Assembly (NCBI GenBank): GCA_035610835.1
Contig: CM069457.1
Location: 19,214,658-19,278,657 of the forward strand
Source of the DNA: Ophiura sarsii
Taxonomy: Eukaryota; Echinodermata; Ophiuroidea; Amphilepidida; Ophiuridae
DNA: 64,000 bases
Reading direction: 5' to 3'
A program made the position numbers and the translations under genes. The notes under the pieces are model-generated. The model did no database searches and was not told the DNA's origin. It worked only from the letters and a program-made list of their open reading frames with translations. Shown here in pieces: positions 19,850 to 31,460 of the stretch (positions are counted from its first letter, which is position 1; every line of letters begins with the position of its first letter).

Positions 19850-20634
19850 CCTATATGGCTCATTTTTTATTTGATATTTTAATAGAGCTTGCTGAGTTTC
19901 ACAATAATCTGAAATTTTAGATTGATCGGAGGTACGGTTTTCTAGATATGATATTATTGTCAAAAATGAAGCGTTCATTCCTTTTGTTTCTTATTGTTTT
20001 TTGATCCCCTAGCTGGCCTTAGCAAATAATTAATCTATGCAAAAATGTTTAATTAATTTTTACTAGAAAAGTATAAATGCTACAAAGCTGAAATTTTGTT
20101 AATTAATAAGCTTGTTAATTATAGTTTTTAGAAAATTTCTTGTGCTGCGGGAGGCTGTAAGACATCTGCATAATTAATTATACCTAATTATTTAAAAAAA
20201 AAAGAAAAAAAAGACTAACTAATGCACTTTATTAATTTTTTCAAGTTCATGCACTTTACTAAATGTAATGCCTCTTGGTGTATATGTTGGCTATAATACA
20301 ACTCTCCTTAATTCCTGTGCTGCGGGAATCTAATGGAGATTTCAATAACAAATTAGAGCAAAAACAAAAACTATTTTTTATAGAAATTTTACCTAGGGAG
20401 TCAAAAAACTATACAAAACAAAATAAAATAGACTGCCCTCTGTTGGCCAAAAAACAATACAAAACAAAAGAATTCAAAATGACTTTAAATGGATTTTTGA
20501 CAATAAAATTGTCATATCTATAAAACCGTACCTCCGATCAATCTCAAATTTCTGATAATTGTGGAGCTCAGCAAGCTCTATTAAAATATCAAATAAAAAA
20601 AATAGCCATAGGAACAACCTTAACTGGCCAGGTA
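19850..20634. mobile_element. Foldback element with ~110-bp inverted arms
   Basis: The left arm (about 19850-19945: TTTGATATTTTAATAGAGCT, CGGAGGTACGGTTTT) recurs inverted at about 20523-20634. The interior is AT-rich. The 82-residue frame at 20275-20523 has no domain and is taken as spurious. The ends near CCTATATGGCTC and TAGCCATAGG are not exactly defined. Confidence 0.7.
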
Positions 20635-22310
20635 CGCAAAGTTCGTTCACCCATGGTTTGCCCTAGAAACACTATGAGATTCCACACCAGTAATTAATAT
20701 CAGTCCTTGCAGAAGTCAATCAAACTTGTTTTTATCAGCTGGGCATCCTGTGGCCCAATAATTATAGAATTAATAAGAAATGGTACTTATTGCTCCCAAA
20801 TGATTAAAGTTGTAGTTTAATCCTGATTTTAGGACTATTATCTAATACCACAGTGCAAAAAGAAATATTTTCAATGCATTTTGTAGGTTTTTTGGACGCA
20901 TTTTGATTGTAAATGTTGTGGTAACATTTCTCAACTTTTTCGGATAAATGAGGGCACTACACCAGTTGTCCAACTTTGGGGGCTAACTTCCCCGCTTATT
21001 TCTCGGAACTTTCGGGGATAGCATGTATAATTGTTTGGATTAAATGATCAAAGATATCATGTCGCTTTTTAAGCGAGAAAATGGGCTTGTTGTAACAACC
21101 CTTTTACATGTAAACGTGTAGGGAAACCATTTAGTGGTGTGAATTCATGAGAACCACATCCCGTGCCCGGAAAATATCAACATTGCAATCAGATTTTGGT
21201 AATAAGTTTTTTGGCACTTTTTGGTCGATTATTCAAAAAGTAATAAATATTTTCAAAAAAACCCAATCAAACGATTCCTAGGGAATTGTATGAGGAATAT
21301 AATGAAACTAGGATGACAGAATTTTACAAAATATATTTTGAGTTATCTTTGCAGAACCTAAAATGGGACAAATAACGTGTTTTTTATAATGTTTTCCAAA
21401 ATGGTCAATTTCATGATCATGGTTGGATTCATTGAACCCTTTCCTGCAAAAAAATGTATACTTTTATATTAAATGAATAATGAAGAAGTTACGGCAGTTT
21501 TACGGAGGCTGTACCTGAAGGTGCACAGCCCTATTAACACTGTTGGCTTGATTTTCTGCACGGTCTGCCCGTGTGTGATCTCACCGTGAGTGGCATAGTC
21601 CTGCTCCTTTATAAATAAGGAATTTATGCAAGGTTCGGTCTAAAGTGCAGATAGGTTTGCCCTCGAAATTGGCAGTACCCTAGTTGATGCGACCTGCTTC
21701 TGATTCACCAGTAACATCAATCCTAATGATTCAAATGAATACTCGATATAATAATAATACAAGGCAGTCAAATGAATTCATGACATAACAATGTTCAAAA
21801 GGGTAAATTATTAAATTATATGATATTATAAATTATATTGCACAGATAAATGAGAGTGTGTGAGTCACCTCAATCATTAGTCTCATGATCACCCTGTACC
21901 ATTATGAATATGATCATTATATTATTAAAACAAATAAAAAGATCAGAAACGACATTAATACAAGATAAGTTGTAGGAAATGAAGTCATATGATTTTATCG
22001 GCATTTATTTGAGCAACTGTTATAACATAATCATACACACGTAAAACTAACCTGATCCTTTACTAAAATAATGTGTTCCTCTTTCTCCGGAACATCTATT
22101 AACCAGGAATAGTTCAGTTCAATCCAGTTCAGTTCAATTCAGTAAAAGTTCAGAAGGCGAATGTCTCATCAAAGCCTGTATTAAATAAAACAAACAATTA
22201 GCCCTACATAATATAAACGTATAGTCAAGCGGTCTACGGTAGATAGCAGATAGCGGACACGTAACCTAGGTTTTTAAATAATTTTTATAATTTTTATATT
22301 TTTATTTCTT
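20635..22310. other. Non-coding stretch with one dispersed repeat
   Basis: No gene seen. A repeat at 21360-21525 is shared with 42340-42480. A short segment near 21870-21905 (TCTCATGATCACCCTGTACC) recurs at about 24500. Confidence 0.5.
21360..21525. repeat. Dispersed repeat shared with 42340-42480
   Basis: Words such as AAAATGGTCAATTTCATGAT, GGTTCAATGAATC (as complement) and the GAGGCTGTACCTGA block occur in inverse order at 42340-42480. In both places the sequence ends in a GTACCTGA-type motif. Confidence 0.65.
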
Positions 22311-22473
22311 CTTTTTTTTTTTGGGGGGGGGGGGGGGTGAGAGACATAGCCATCTGACTGGGGGCATATCCAATGGCGGCGCCAGCATTAAAAACAATTG
22401 GTGGGCAAATAAGGGGGTGGGGGCGCGAACAATTTTGCCTTTTAATAGGCAATTAACAATTTTGCCTTTTTGT

Positions 22474-22774
22474 AGAGCACGTGTGGTCCAGTGGAGTAGT
22501 TGCCGGTCTCATAATCATAAGGTCGTGAGTTCTAGCCCCGCTGGTGCCAATGTGTTTGTGTCCTTGGGCAAGGCACTTAGTCTACATTGCCTATTGGGGG
22601 TTATTATATGTATGTTTGTTCATGTTGGTTTATGTCGCAACTTGGCGCTGATTTAGCTGCTGCCTGGACGTTGCATTGTTTATTAATGTATTTGATTTGT
22701 AATGTTGTTACAATTCAGCCAGTTGGCTGCGATGACAATAAAATTTAGACCTTTAAAAAAAAAATTAAAAAAAA
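22474..22774 (+). mobile_element. tRNA-Met-derived SINE
   Basis: The head contains GTGGTCCAGTGG (A-box region), GTCTCATAATC (anticodon-loop counterpart with CAT, as in elongator tRNA-Met) and GGTCGTGAGTTCTAGCC (T-arm and B box). The body carries TCCTTGGGCAAGGCACTT, a word common in animal SINE cores. The tail CAATTCAGCCAGTTGGCTGC then GATGACAATAAA precedes an A-rich end. The tail hairpin matches the 3' end of the CR1/L2-like LINE at 34231-35030, the likely source of its mobilising machinery. Confidence 0.85.
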
Positions 22775-23259
22775 TGACCTAAACTTAGCTCAATTTGGTT
22801 TAGAGCTATTTCATAGTTTTTTTTACTTTAAAAGTCAAGCCACTGGGCAAATTAGGGCATGCACTGCAACAAATGGCCGTTGGCATGGTAATGTCCAGTG
22901 CTATCTACGGTAGATAGCAGCCTTGCAATCTTATTTACATATACAGTTGGTGTTTTAGACTTTAAACAAAAAATAGAATATAAACTCACCCCTACATCAT
23001 TTTTGATGTGTACAATTTGTAATACTCGACATGTTATGAAATACGTCGTGATGACAGTTCAACAGGTCTGTAATTAAAATAAGAATAAAACATGTTGGAA
23101 TATTTTATTTCGAATGACATAATTGTTGGCCTACTTTTATAAACATCAAATGAATGAATAAATTGAAGTACGATGTACCTATAATTTCATCAGTATCCTA
23201 ATACTAAATGGCTATTATTTTTAACGTTTAAATATAAGGCCAAATAAAAATAAAAACTA
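22775..23259. other. Non-coding stretch
   Basis: No gene seen. A short copy of CTACGGTAGATAGCAG at about 22903-22918 also occurs at about 22234. Confidence 0.5.
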
Positions 23260-23465
23260 CACTGTAAAAACAGTGTTTAGAAACGTGGTGCAAGATGGTG
23301 TTTAGATCGCTCAATGTTTAGAAATTAAACACTGTGTGTTTAGATATTTGACATGCGTATTTAGGGATCTGACATGTAAGTGTTTAGAAATTTGACATGT
23401 TTACAAACGTGGTGCAAAATGGTGTTTAGAAAAGCGTTTAATCTCTAAACACTGTTTTTACAGTG
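23260..23465. mobile_element. Tc1/mariner-like MITE (CACTGTAAAAACAGTG ends)
   Basis: Both ends read CACTGTAAAAACAGTGTTTA inward and TA flanks both sides. The interior repeats GTGTTTAGA and AAACGTGGTGCAA words. 206 bp, no coding. Confidence 0.85.
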
Positions 23466-23782
23466 TAGTTTATCGTCCTAACTTTTGAAAAAAGGAGGAT
23501 GAGGGATTTATAAAAAAAATAGACAATGCAAATTCACCAATACCAGCCTGATATTGGCTGCGTAACATAACATGAAGAGGACGATGCCTTTTTCAAATAT
23601 TTTAATTTCATGGTTATAGATGGGCGCGTGGGTCACACAAAACCTGCTCTCTAAGATGCTCATTGGACTATAAATATATTACCAACATATCGGGCTTTGT
23701 AAATGCTTTAACAAACAATTTATGGAAGATATAAAAAAACACTATATTGAAGAATTTCATAAAAAAATATGAACGAGGGGAC

Positions 23783-24092
23783 GAGAAACTACTTTATTTT
23801 ATTATTAATTGGCCTTTTAACACTTTCCACGCGGCTATTGGTTTTACCATATAAAAACAGGTCTTTCAGAAACCTTTCCCAATTTTCAACGTCTATCTCA
23901 AAGATTACTGAACCAATACGAGGCATGTTTGTACTCATTTCCATGCACTTCACATGATGATTCCAAATATGGTTATGAAATTTAACAATGTTGACATTTT
24001 TTACAGATTGAGACATTTTGGAATGTCGTCTGCAGACGCCTGCCGCGTGGAAAGTATTAAGGCCAATTAATAATAAAATAAAGTAGTTTCTC
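23783..24092. mobile_element. MITE with ~52-bp terminal inverted repeats
   Basis: GAGAAACTACTTTATTTTAT at the left and its inverse at the right continue inward through AATTGGCC to CACGCGG. Length 310 bp. Reading frames on both strands here merely mirror the inverted ends. The target duplication is not resolved. Confidence 0.8.
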
Positions 24093-25122
24093 AAATGCAT
24101 ATAAATTTGAAGACGAAGGCCTTAAAAGACCTACATCTCTACCCATTTATATGCATTTTCCTATACTAATTTTTAAACATTAATATTATTGCATAGTCCC
24201 TAAAATATAAAAATGTTCTTGTTATTTATGCCCTCGTTCTTCTCATAAACGATTTATCTGTGTGATTTTTATAAAAAACAAAAATGAGTTGCTAGTCCGT
24301 ATGATTTAACTTACAATGCAATATTACTAATAATTGCTTGCATTATACTGGCCTCAATCCTAGATTGATATGATATATGTATTCGATTTACCTCTTTAGT
24401 TCGTCTTGATCAACCGTTGAGTATATTAATAGGCCTACACCGGCGCCAGTACTATAGAAGACGGTCTGCGTCGTGTCCTTTTAAGAGATGTGCACGTTAG
24501 TCTCATGATCACCCTGTACCATTATGATCATTGTATCATTGTGATATTCATTGTGATATATATTGTGATATCAATGTACCCATTTAATAACAGCTGGTAC
24601 AGGTAGTATTCTGATACAGTAGGAATCTTATTTTCTGTAGCTTTTCTCTTTCACGAATAACTAATCGGCAGATTAGGAGGGAGTGTGATTAAATGAAAAT
24701 ACGAGGAAGAACCTCTCCACATATCTTTTTTATCTAAAGGTCTTAAAAATATATGAATAGTCTCAAATAAAGCGTATAATATGTATATTATGTACGATAA
24801 TTATTTCAGCTAGATTGTGGACTTTTAATGTTGTTTATTGAAATATTTTAACATTGGCCTATACAAAATACATTAGACGCAAACTAAAAAGGAATTTTGT
24901 GTACAGCTAAGTTTAGTGACGTTAATTGTGGATGGCAACGCTACTGTGAAAATACATTGATTTTTCCGTAGTCAATGGATCGATGACATATTATAGCAAT
25001 GTACTATATTCAGCGAGTTTATCTTTAAAAATAACCTGCTTAGAATGATCATTTCTTGGAAAATATGACACTACAACAAATCTCACACCCCTAGCAATTC
25101 CTGATAATAATTATAAAATTCC
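24093..25122. other. Non-coding stretch
   Basis: No gene seen. It includes the TCTCATGATCACCCTGTACC copy (about 24502-24521) also found near 21880. Confidence 0.5.
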
Positions 25123-25189
25123 TTGAACTTGTTTTGGTTACGTTTACATCATGAGCAAGAGGGGGTGCCACGCTTAAGTACAGTGTCTA

Positions 25190-26370
25190 TGGGAGCCGCC
25201 GCTCGACTATCTCCCAAATATTGCAGTGCTGCCCGCTTCTATCTCCTTCCCAAGATCCATATGCCGGGAAACCTAGGCAGGCCCATCATCTCTGGCAACG
25301 GCTCCCCAACTGAGCATATACTCCCTCTTTGTCGATAACTTCATCAAACCTCTTGTTCCACAGGTTCCCTCCTATATCCATGACACCCCGGACTTTCTCA
25401 GGAAACTCGAAGCCATCCAGAACCAAGTTCCAAGCACCGCTATTATTGGCACATTTGATGTTAAGTCCCTCTATACCAACATTTACCATCAGGAAGGCAT
25501 CGAAGCAAGCCGTGCAGCTTTGGCTAAGATTGGTAATTCCAGTCCTCCCATACCTGATATTGAATGCCTCATGAACCATGTCCTAACCAAGAACAATTTC
25601 ACTTTCATGGATAGGACCTACTTGCAGGTACATGGCACAGCTATGGGTACTAGGATGGCTTCTTCACGGGCGGGCCTGTCTTTTCATGTCTTGGCTGGAG
25701 GAACAATTGCTAGCTGAAGCACCTTGTCGACCTTGGATTTGGTTGCGGTACATCGATGACGTATTGTTTATCTGGACCAGTGATGAAAGCAGCCTCCTCA
25801 CATTCATTGATCACATGAATTCATTTCACAGGACCATTAAGTTCACTTCTGATTACTCCCACCAACAGGCACACTTTCTTGATGTAACCATACAGAAAGC
25901 TGAGAATGGTATGTCTACAGATCTCTTCACCAAGCCCACAAATACGCACCAGTATCTCCATGCTTCAAGCTGCCACCCTCGCCATTGTAAGACTGGCATA
26001 GTATATATATAGTCAGGCTCTCCGTCTCCGACGTATTTTCTCTAACGAATCTAGATTCTTATATCATGCACAGAATTTGAAGAAGCATCTGGTTACCAGG
26101 GGTCACAGCTCCACCAAAGTCCTGCAAGCCATCAAGAAAGTCCACTCTCTCCCGAGAGCAACAGTCCTTCAGGAGAAGTCTAGAAACCAAAACCCCGCCC
26201 CTAAGATTCTCCTTGTTACCACATTTCATCCTAACCTTCCTCCTCTACGTCACATCACCAACACTAACCATCACATTCTCCACACATCAGACCGTCTTCG
26301 TCGTGCAGTTCCTGACATACCCATCCTGGCCTACAGACGCCCTCGCAACCTATACGAGATATGTTAGTAC
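25190..26370 (+). pseudogene. Penelope-type reverse transcriptase, frameshifted
   Basis: Copies RNA into DNA at the target. The reading frame changes several times, but joined by eye the family landmarks run in order: RFYLLPKIHMPGNLGRPIIS (fingers), GTFDVKSLYTNI (motif A with catalytic Asp), VHGTAMGTRMA (motif B), YIDDVLFIW (motif C with both catalytic Asp), HFLDVTI, and a thumb or linker region ending LRRAVPDIPILAYRRPRNLY. Shifts lie near 25325, about 25670, about 26010 (a stop) and about 26363. The DVxSLYTNIP-like and TAMGT motifs are typical of Penelope reverse transcriptases, related to telomerase. The N-terminus upstream of about 25190 is lost. Confidence 0.88.
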
Positions 26371-26384
26371 GTGCTACCATTCCC

Positions 26385-26985
26385 CCATTCATTACTTCAT
26401 GAATAATCGCGATAGCTGCGTACCAAGTGCGTTCCAATCAAATTAATCGTTAGATGAGAACGCGCACGCCGAGCGCGGGTTACTAATAATTGCCCGAAAG
26501 TAGGCTGCGCCAAAGTGTTCCATTGTTTTGCTCACTGACCGACCAATCAAATTAACGCCTCACGCCCCTTAACTGAATATTCAATGAGTTATGAGGAAAC
26601 ACGATTAAAGCTTATTTCTGATTGGTTGAATGATAAAAATGTTAATGAGGGGATGACCCGACTTGGACTGTTTCAATAACTAAGAAGGGGTGGACAAAAT
26701 AAACAGAAAACTAATTAATTATTAGCAATATATCATATCGGTACAAATCAACGATTTTGATAAAATATGCATCTTTTTCAGTAATGAATGAGAATAATGA
26801 CTGCTTAACAACTGTTTTCGTGAATTTGTTTTGAAATCCTCGGTTTTTGTTCTGGTCATTCGGAATTGTCCCTCGGGGGCTGCGCCCCTCGGGACAATTC
26901 CTCAGACCAGAACAAAAACCTCTGATATTAAAACAAATTCACGAAAACAGTTGTTACGCAGTCATTATTCTCTAATTTAACTGAT
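26385..26985. mobile_element. Insertion with a long hairpin inside the Penelope element
   Basis: About 600 bp with no Penelope similarity separates the two coding parts. Its right part is a long inverted repeat (about 26790-26960; arms include GTTTTCGTGAATTTGTTTT and its complement) centred on a GC-rich loop, CCCTCGGGGGCTGCGCCCCT, at about 26872-26891. The exact ends and target duplication could not be fixed. The superfamily is unknown. Confidence 0.65.
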
Positions 26986-26989
26986 GATT

Positions 26990-27404
26990 CTCTCCCTACG
27001 CAGCATGGCACTTCTAAGTGCGAGTCGACCAGCAGGTGCGTCGTTTGCCGGGAACACATCAAGGAAGACGATTCCTTCACCAGTCACACCACCCATGCCA
27101 CCTACAAGACGAAGGGTCACATCACTTCACATCCAACGTCATTTACCTCTTATCATGTAGAGTGTGTGGAGTCCAGTATGTTGGTGAGACCAAAAACTCA
27201 CTGAAGAAGCGCTTCTATGGACACAAATTGACGGTCAACACCAACAAGCCACCTGTCGGACACCACTTTAACCTTCCCAACCACACTATGTCTGATATGA
27301 TCTTACAGGGCATTGAATCTTTAGGTACCCGTTCAGAAGTGGTACGTCTCAGTAGAGAGAAACTCTGGATGAAGCGTCTTCTCACTATTCAGCCCATGGC
27401 CTAA
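26990..27404 (+). pseudogene. Penelope GIY-YIG endonuclease domain
   Basis: The segment opens with a cysteine-rich linker (KCESTSRCVVC, 27020-27052) in one frame. After a frameshift near 27120 it reads VIYLLSCRVCGVQYVGETKN, where VIYLL and VQYVGET are the Penelope version of the GIY and YIG motifs. Further on come LKKRFYGH (catalytic Arg region) and VGHHFNLPNH. A stop follows at 27402. In intact Penelope elements this domain nicks the target DNA. The coding part ends where expected, about 700 bp before the element's 3' end. Confidence 0.9.
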
Positions 27405-27989
27405 ACATCCAGGAAGGGAACGATTAGACTCTACCCCTCCCCCCACCTCCTCCATTTGTATCTGATTAACCTATCACTTGTATTTTTTACACTTTTGTGG
27501 TTTTTTTCCCCACTTTTTCTTCATTTTTTTCCTTCAATTTTTTACTTCTTGTTATGTGTGATACTATGTTTTCATTCTCGACATTGTCTCCTATGCACAG
27601 TAATTTTCATTACTCGTTCCAGTGCATTTCCATTATTTGTTACCATAGACCTTCTCCCACTTTGTTTTATCTTGTTTTCTTATGCATCCCTCAGTCATTT
27701 TACATTTCCATCCATTTTTATTATTCATTTGTAGTCATCTATCACCATTATGGATTTTACTCTCTATTATTTTATATCCCATTTGCCTTTTACTTTTTAA
27801 TCCCCCCTTTGTCTATGTCATCCTTTTGTTACATTATCCACTTCATCAATCAGCTGTCAAGTTTGATATACCTTCCCCTATTCATCCATCTGTCACTTTG
27901 ACCCCCATTGTGTTACATTATCTCTGTGACTTCCTGCCCTTTGTTCCCCTGTCTCTATATATGTTGTGCATGTTGCATTCTGTCATTTC
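27405..27989. other. Penelope 3' untranslated region, pyrimidine-rich
   Basis: T- and C-rich sequence with long frames that contain mostly F, L, S and P residues, an effect of composition. No domain. Confidence 0.7.
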
Positions 27990-28030
27990 ACCTTCGATAA
28001 AGATTCTGTTAGAATCGAAACGTCAGGTCC
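27990..28030 (+). ncRNA. Degenerate hammerhead-ribozyme-like motif
   Basis: Penelope elements are known to carry minimal hammerhead ribozymes at their ends. Here GATTC-TGTTA-GAATC (28002-28016) can form stem II and is followed directly by GAAACGTC (28017-28024), the conserved 3' core with the tiny ACGT stem III and cleavage-site C. AGGT (28025-28028) can pair with ACCT (27990-27993). The 5' core should be CTGANGA but reads TCGATAAA, so activity is unlikely. Confidence 0.5.
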
Positions 28031-28108
28031 TCTTATATTTATTGCATTTACTTACACAGGCTATTTTTGTGGATAAGCAGTTTGCATTCAGCTTTTACAT
28101 TACATATC

Positions 28109-29270
28109 AAAATTGCCTAACTTTTCCCCTGCGCACAATTGTTTTGGGACATAGCAAAATTGCCTAACTTTTTCTTTATAAAATAATGTTTAGGGACACA
28201 GCAACATCGCCTAATTTTCCTCTGCAGACAATTGTTTAAGGACATAACAAAACTTGTCTAACTAAACCGAAAATTCCTAAACCGTAACTTTTCCTAAACA
28301 GAAAATTGTTTACGGTCACAGCAAATGCTTAACTTTTCCTTTAGAAAAAATATTTTGGGACATCGCCTAAATTTTCCTATAAATCATCTTTTTAGGAACA
28401 TAGCAAGATTGTCTAACTTTTCCTTTACAATTGTTTAGGGAGATAGCAAAATTGCCTAATTTCACATTATTATAAACAGAAAATTGTTGCTTTGTTCTTT
28501 ACTTTTCCTAATCAGAACAATGTTTAGGGACATAGCAAAATTGCCTTACCTTTTCTCTGCAGAAAATTGTTTAGCTACATAGAAAATTGCCTGAACTTTT
28601 TCTAAACAGAACAATGTTTTGGGAAATAGCAAAAGTGCCGAACTTTTCCTTAATAAGAAATTGTTTAGGGATATAGCAAAAGTGCCGAACTTTTCCTTTA
28701 CAAAAACAATTTAGGGACATAGCAAAATTGCCTAACTTTTCCTTTAAGCAAAAACAATTCGGGACATCGCAACATTGCCTAACTTTTCCTTTACAAAAAC
28801 AATTTAGAGACATAGCAAAATTGCCTAACTTTTCCTTTAAGCAAAAACAATTCGGGACATCGCAACATTGCCTAACTTTTCCTTTACAAATTTTTGTTTT
28901 AGGGACATAGCAAAATTGCCTATCTTTTCCTTTACAAAAAAATGTTTAGGGACATAGCAAAATTGCCTAACTTTTCCTTTACATGCAATTTGTTTAGGGA
29001 CATACCAAAATTGCCAAACTTTTTCTTTACAAACAAATTGTTTAGGGCCATAGCAAAATTGCCTAACTTTTCCTTAAAGCAAAAATATTTCGGGACATCG
29101 CAACATTGTCTTACTTTTCCTTTACACATTTTTGTTTTAGGGACATAGCAAAATTCCCTAACTTTGCCTTTACAAAAAAATGTTTAGGGACATAGCAAAA
29201 CTGCCCAACTTTTCCTTTACATGCAATTTGTTTAGGGACATACCAAAATTGTCTAGCTTATCGTTTACAT
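28109..29270. repeat. Minisatellite of ~47-bp units
   Basis: About 25 degenerate units of the form GCCTAACTTTTCCTTTACAA ... AATTGTTTAGGGACATAGCA. Frames on both strands in this region translate the repeat. The array starts where the Penelope 3' end stops. Confidence 0.9.
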
Positions 29271-29668
29271 ACAGTGCTACAGACCATAAACATGATAAAG
29301 ACTCCAAAATGCATAATACTAATATCATAATTTAGATCACCATTCAAATTTGAATAATCCAATCAACGTGAAACTTTCACAGAGTTTATACCTATATTAT
29401 TTTAGTTTGTAGTGGGGTTTTATAAAATTCTGATTTGCATATTCTACTTTGCATACTAATTCTAAGCTGAAATAATCAAAAAGCCATTTATTCTATCATT
29501 TCAATGCTTTCGAATATTTTTAATTATTTCTTAAGACATTGTAGTTGAACATGTTACCTATATTAGAGGATTTTAAAATTTGCTCTTTTAAATATAAATT
29601 CATTGCACACAAATTACACAAGACATAACAATTTTGTACACAACAGAATGTTAATATTTTAAAAATGG
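29271..29668. other. AT-rich non-coding stretch
   Basis: No gene seen. It ends with the left copy of a 15-bp target duplication (29654-29668). Confidence 0.5.
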
Positions 29669-29766
29669 AATAAATATAAGAGGACCTGACGTTACTCTTA
29701 TATTTATTACATTTACTTACACAGGCTATTTTTGTGGATAAGCAGTTTGCATTCTGCTTTTATATT
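29669..29766 (+). mobile_element. 98-bp Penelope 3'-end fragment with target duplication
   Basis: ATATTTTAAAAATGG flanks both sides (29654-29668 and 29767-29781). The insert begins with an inverted piece (AATAAATATAAGAGGACCTG, then ACGT), the complement of 28021-28044. It then runs forward as CTTATATTTATTACATTTAC ... TGTGGATAAGCAGTTTGCAT, matching 28031-28100. Inverted 5' tails are typical of Penelope insertions. Confidence 0.85.
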
Positions 29767-29781
29767 ATATTTTAAAAATGG

Positions 29782-30306
29782 TTTAGCTTTTTTGGAATAA
29801 TGATTTTAATAATTGCATTTTGGGGGAAAAAAGTGAAATTTTAGGTTTTTCTTAGAAATTTATGTAGGCCTATGTCAACTTATAGCATGTCATCTAAAAC
29901 ATTTTCTTTCATAATTTTATCTTTTAAGTTTATTAATCACCATTCTTTCTTCAGTTACAAATACTTCATGATTACAAATCGCCACTCTTTTCTATCACAA
30001 TCACATACATGTATATCAAATCAAACACGTTCAGTTTAAATTACTATTACATATTCTTACTATTCCTTGTTTCTTCTATGATATGTAGCTTCAAAATATG
30101 ATATAATTTCAAGTTACACATCTCATTGTTACGCGTAGGCCTACGCACAATCATCTGATCAATGTAAATTGATGCTACTTAAATTTCAATTAATTTTCTG
30201 AATCTTAATTCTGATTTGAAAAGAAATAAAAGATTGGGATGATTCCCATATCTAAATTTACTAATTGACAAGACCAAGACAATCACTGATGTCAACTCCA
30301 CGTGTC
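29782..30306. other. Non-coding stretch
   Basis: No gene seen. Confidence 0.5.
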
Positions 30307-30309
30307 TTA

Positions 30310-31070
30310 GGGACCGTTCATTATTTATGGTGGAGGGGGGGTTGGGTAAAATATAGGGGGGGGGGGGTCATGTAACTTTCATATGTTGAAATAGGGGGGC
30401 TATGTAACTTTTTATTCTTAAACAGGGGGGGTTATGGAACTTCTTTTAACTATAAAGATGGTGGTGATTGGGGTGATTTTAGAGGCTATTTTGGAGTGTA
30501 AATGCAAAAAAAATTCGGCGCTTCGCGCACATTTTCTTACGACCTATCAACTTCAAAACATGTACTTATGATGAGCCGACTTTCGGACAGCAAATCTTTT
30601 TTTACACGCCCTGATCGGACGATCTGTTGAAAAAGCACCTATATAATCATCAACGGATGAAAACATTAGAGCCATGGGGTGTATAAAGACATGTTAATTA
30701 GCCTAGGCCTATGTTCCAAAATCCAACAATTATATGATTAAAAACAGTAAATTCTTGCATGCTTTTCACCTCGTCTCACTCTCAGCACTGCTACTAAGCT
30801 CACAAAAGTAGAATGTGGACATACGTTTTTGTCAGGATGTTCTAACTTTTTTAGGGTTATAAAGACTCACAAAACCACCCAAAATGTATAAATATATGAC
30901 AAATGTTCTACCTCGCTACGCTCGCAATGTAATTAGTATAATTTTACACAATCAAAAGATCAAGAGGGGTATCATTAAATTATTGGCCGTTCAGAGGGCA
31001 CAAACAGAACTTACCAACGAATCCATGGACAAAAGAGAAGAAAAAAACCAGCCCCTAAGATGTGGCAAGT

Positions 31071-31107
<37 letters not shown>

Positions 31108-31278
31108 CATGAACATCGAATCGATTTCATGGGCAGACTATCTTTCGAATCAAAGTGCTCAATTCCAATAAAGGAAGAGCTATATAAAAATTCAAAGTTT
31201 AGACCTTCCGAGAAAGGGAGTCGTTACTCTGAGTTTCATGCTTAACGCAATCGTCAGACGACAAGGATATATATATAT

Positions 31279-31309
<31 letters not shown>

Positions 31310-31457
31310 GGGGGGGTTGTGTAAAAAGCTACTGGTTAGCAGGGGGGGGGGGGTCATGTAATTTTCAGTTTCAGCTGTAGGGGGGGTTAGGTAATTTTGA
31401 CATACGAATCTCGAAATTGTCCCAACCCCCCCTCCACCATAAATAATGAACGGTCCC
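30310..31457. mobile_element. PIF/Harbinger-like TIR element, 1.15 kb
   Basis: The ends read GGGACCGTTCATTATTTATG (30310 on) and its exact inverse (to 31457), continuing into GTGGAGGGGGGG. TTA flanks both sides, fitting the TWA target of PIF/Harbinger. G-run blocks followed by GTCATGTAA recur inside near both ends. A (TA)n tract lies at about 31071-31101. No transposase is seen. It has the same end type as 44832-46377. Confidence 0.75.
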
Positions 31458-31460
31458 TTA

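Larger units (their letters stand above)
25190..28108 (+). mobile_element. Penelope-like retroelement, 5'-truncated and interrupted
   Basis: In order: reverse transcriptase pieces (about 25190-26370), a foreign hairpin-bearing insertion (about 26385-26985), a cysteine-motif linker and GIY-YIG endonuclease (about 26990-27404), a pyrimidine-rich 3' region, and a 3' end at about 28108 that recurs at 29700-29766. This order is diagnostic of Penelope-like elements, which prime cDNA synthesis at a nick or chromosome end. Several frameshifts make it inactive. The N-terminal part of the protein is missing. Confidence 0.9.

Noticed and set aside
27456..28167. Three overlapping frames rich in F, S, P and L
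   Set aside because: Pyrimidine-rich 3' region of the Penelope-like element.
28109..29270. Regular repeats and overlapping frames of 60-80 codons
   Set aside because: A degenerate 47-bp minisatellite; the frames are its translation and there are no spacers.
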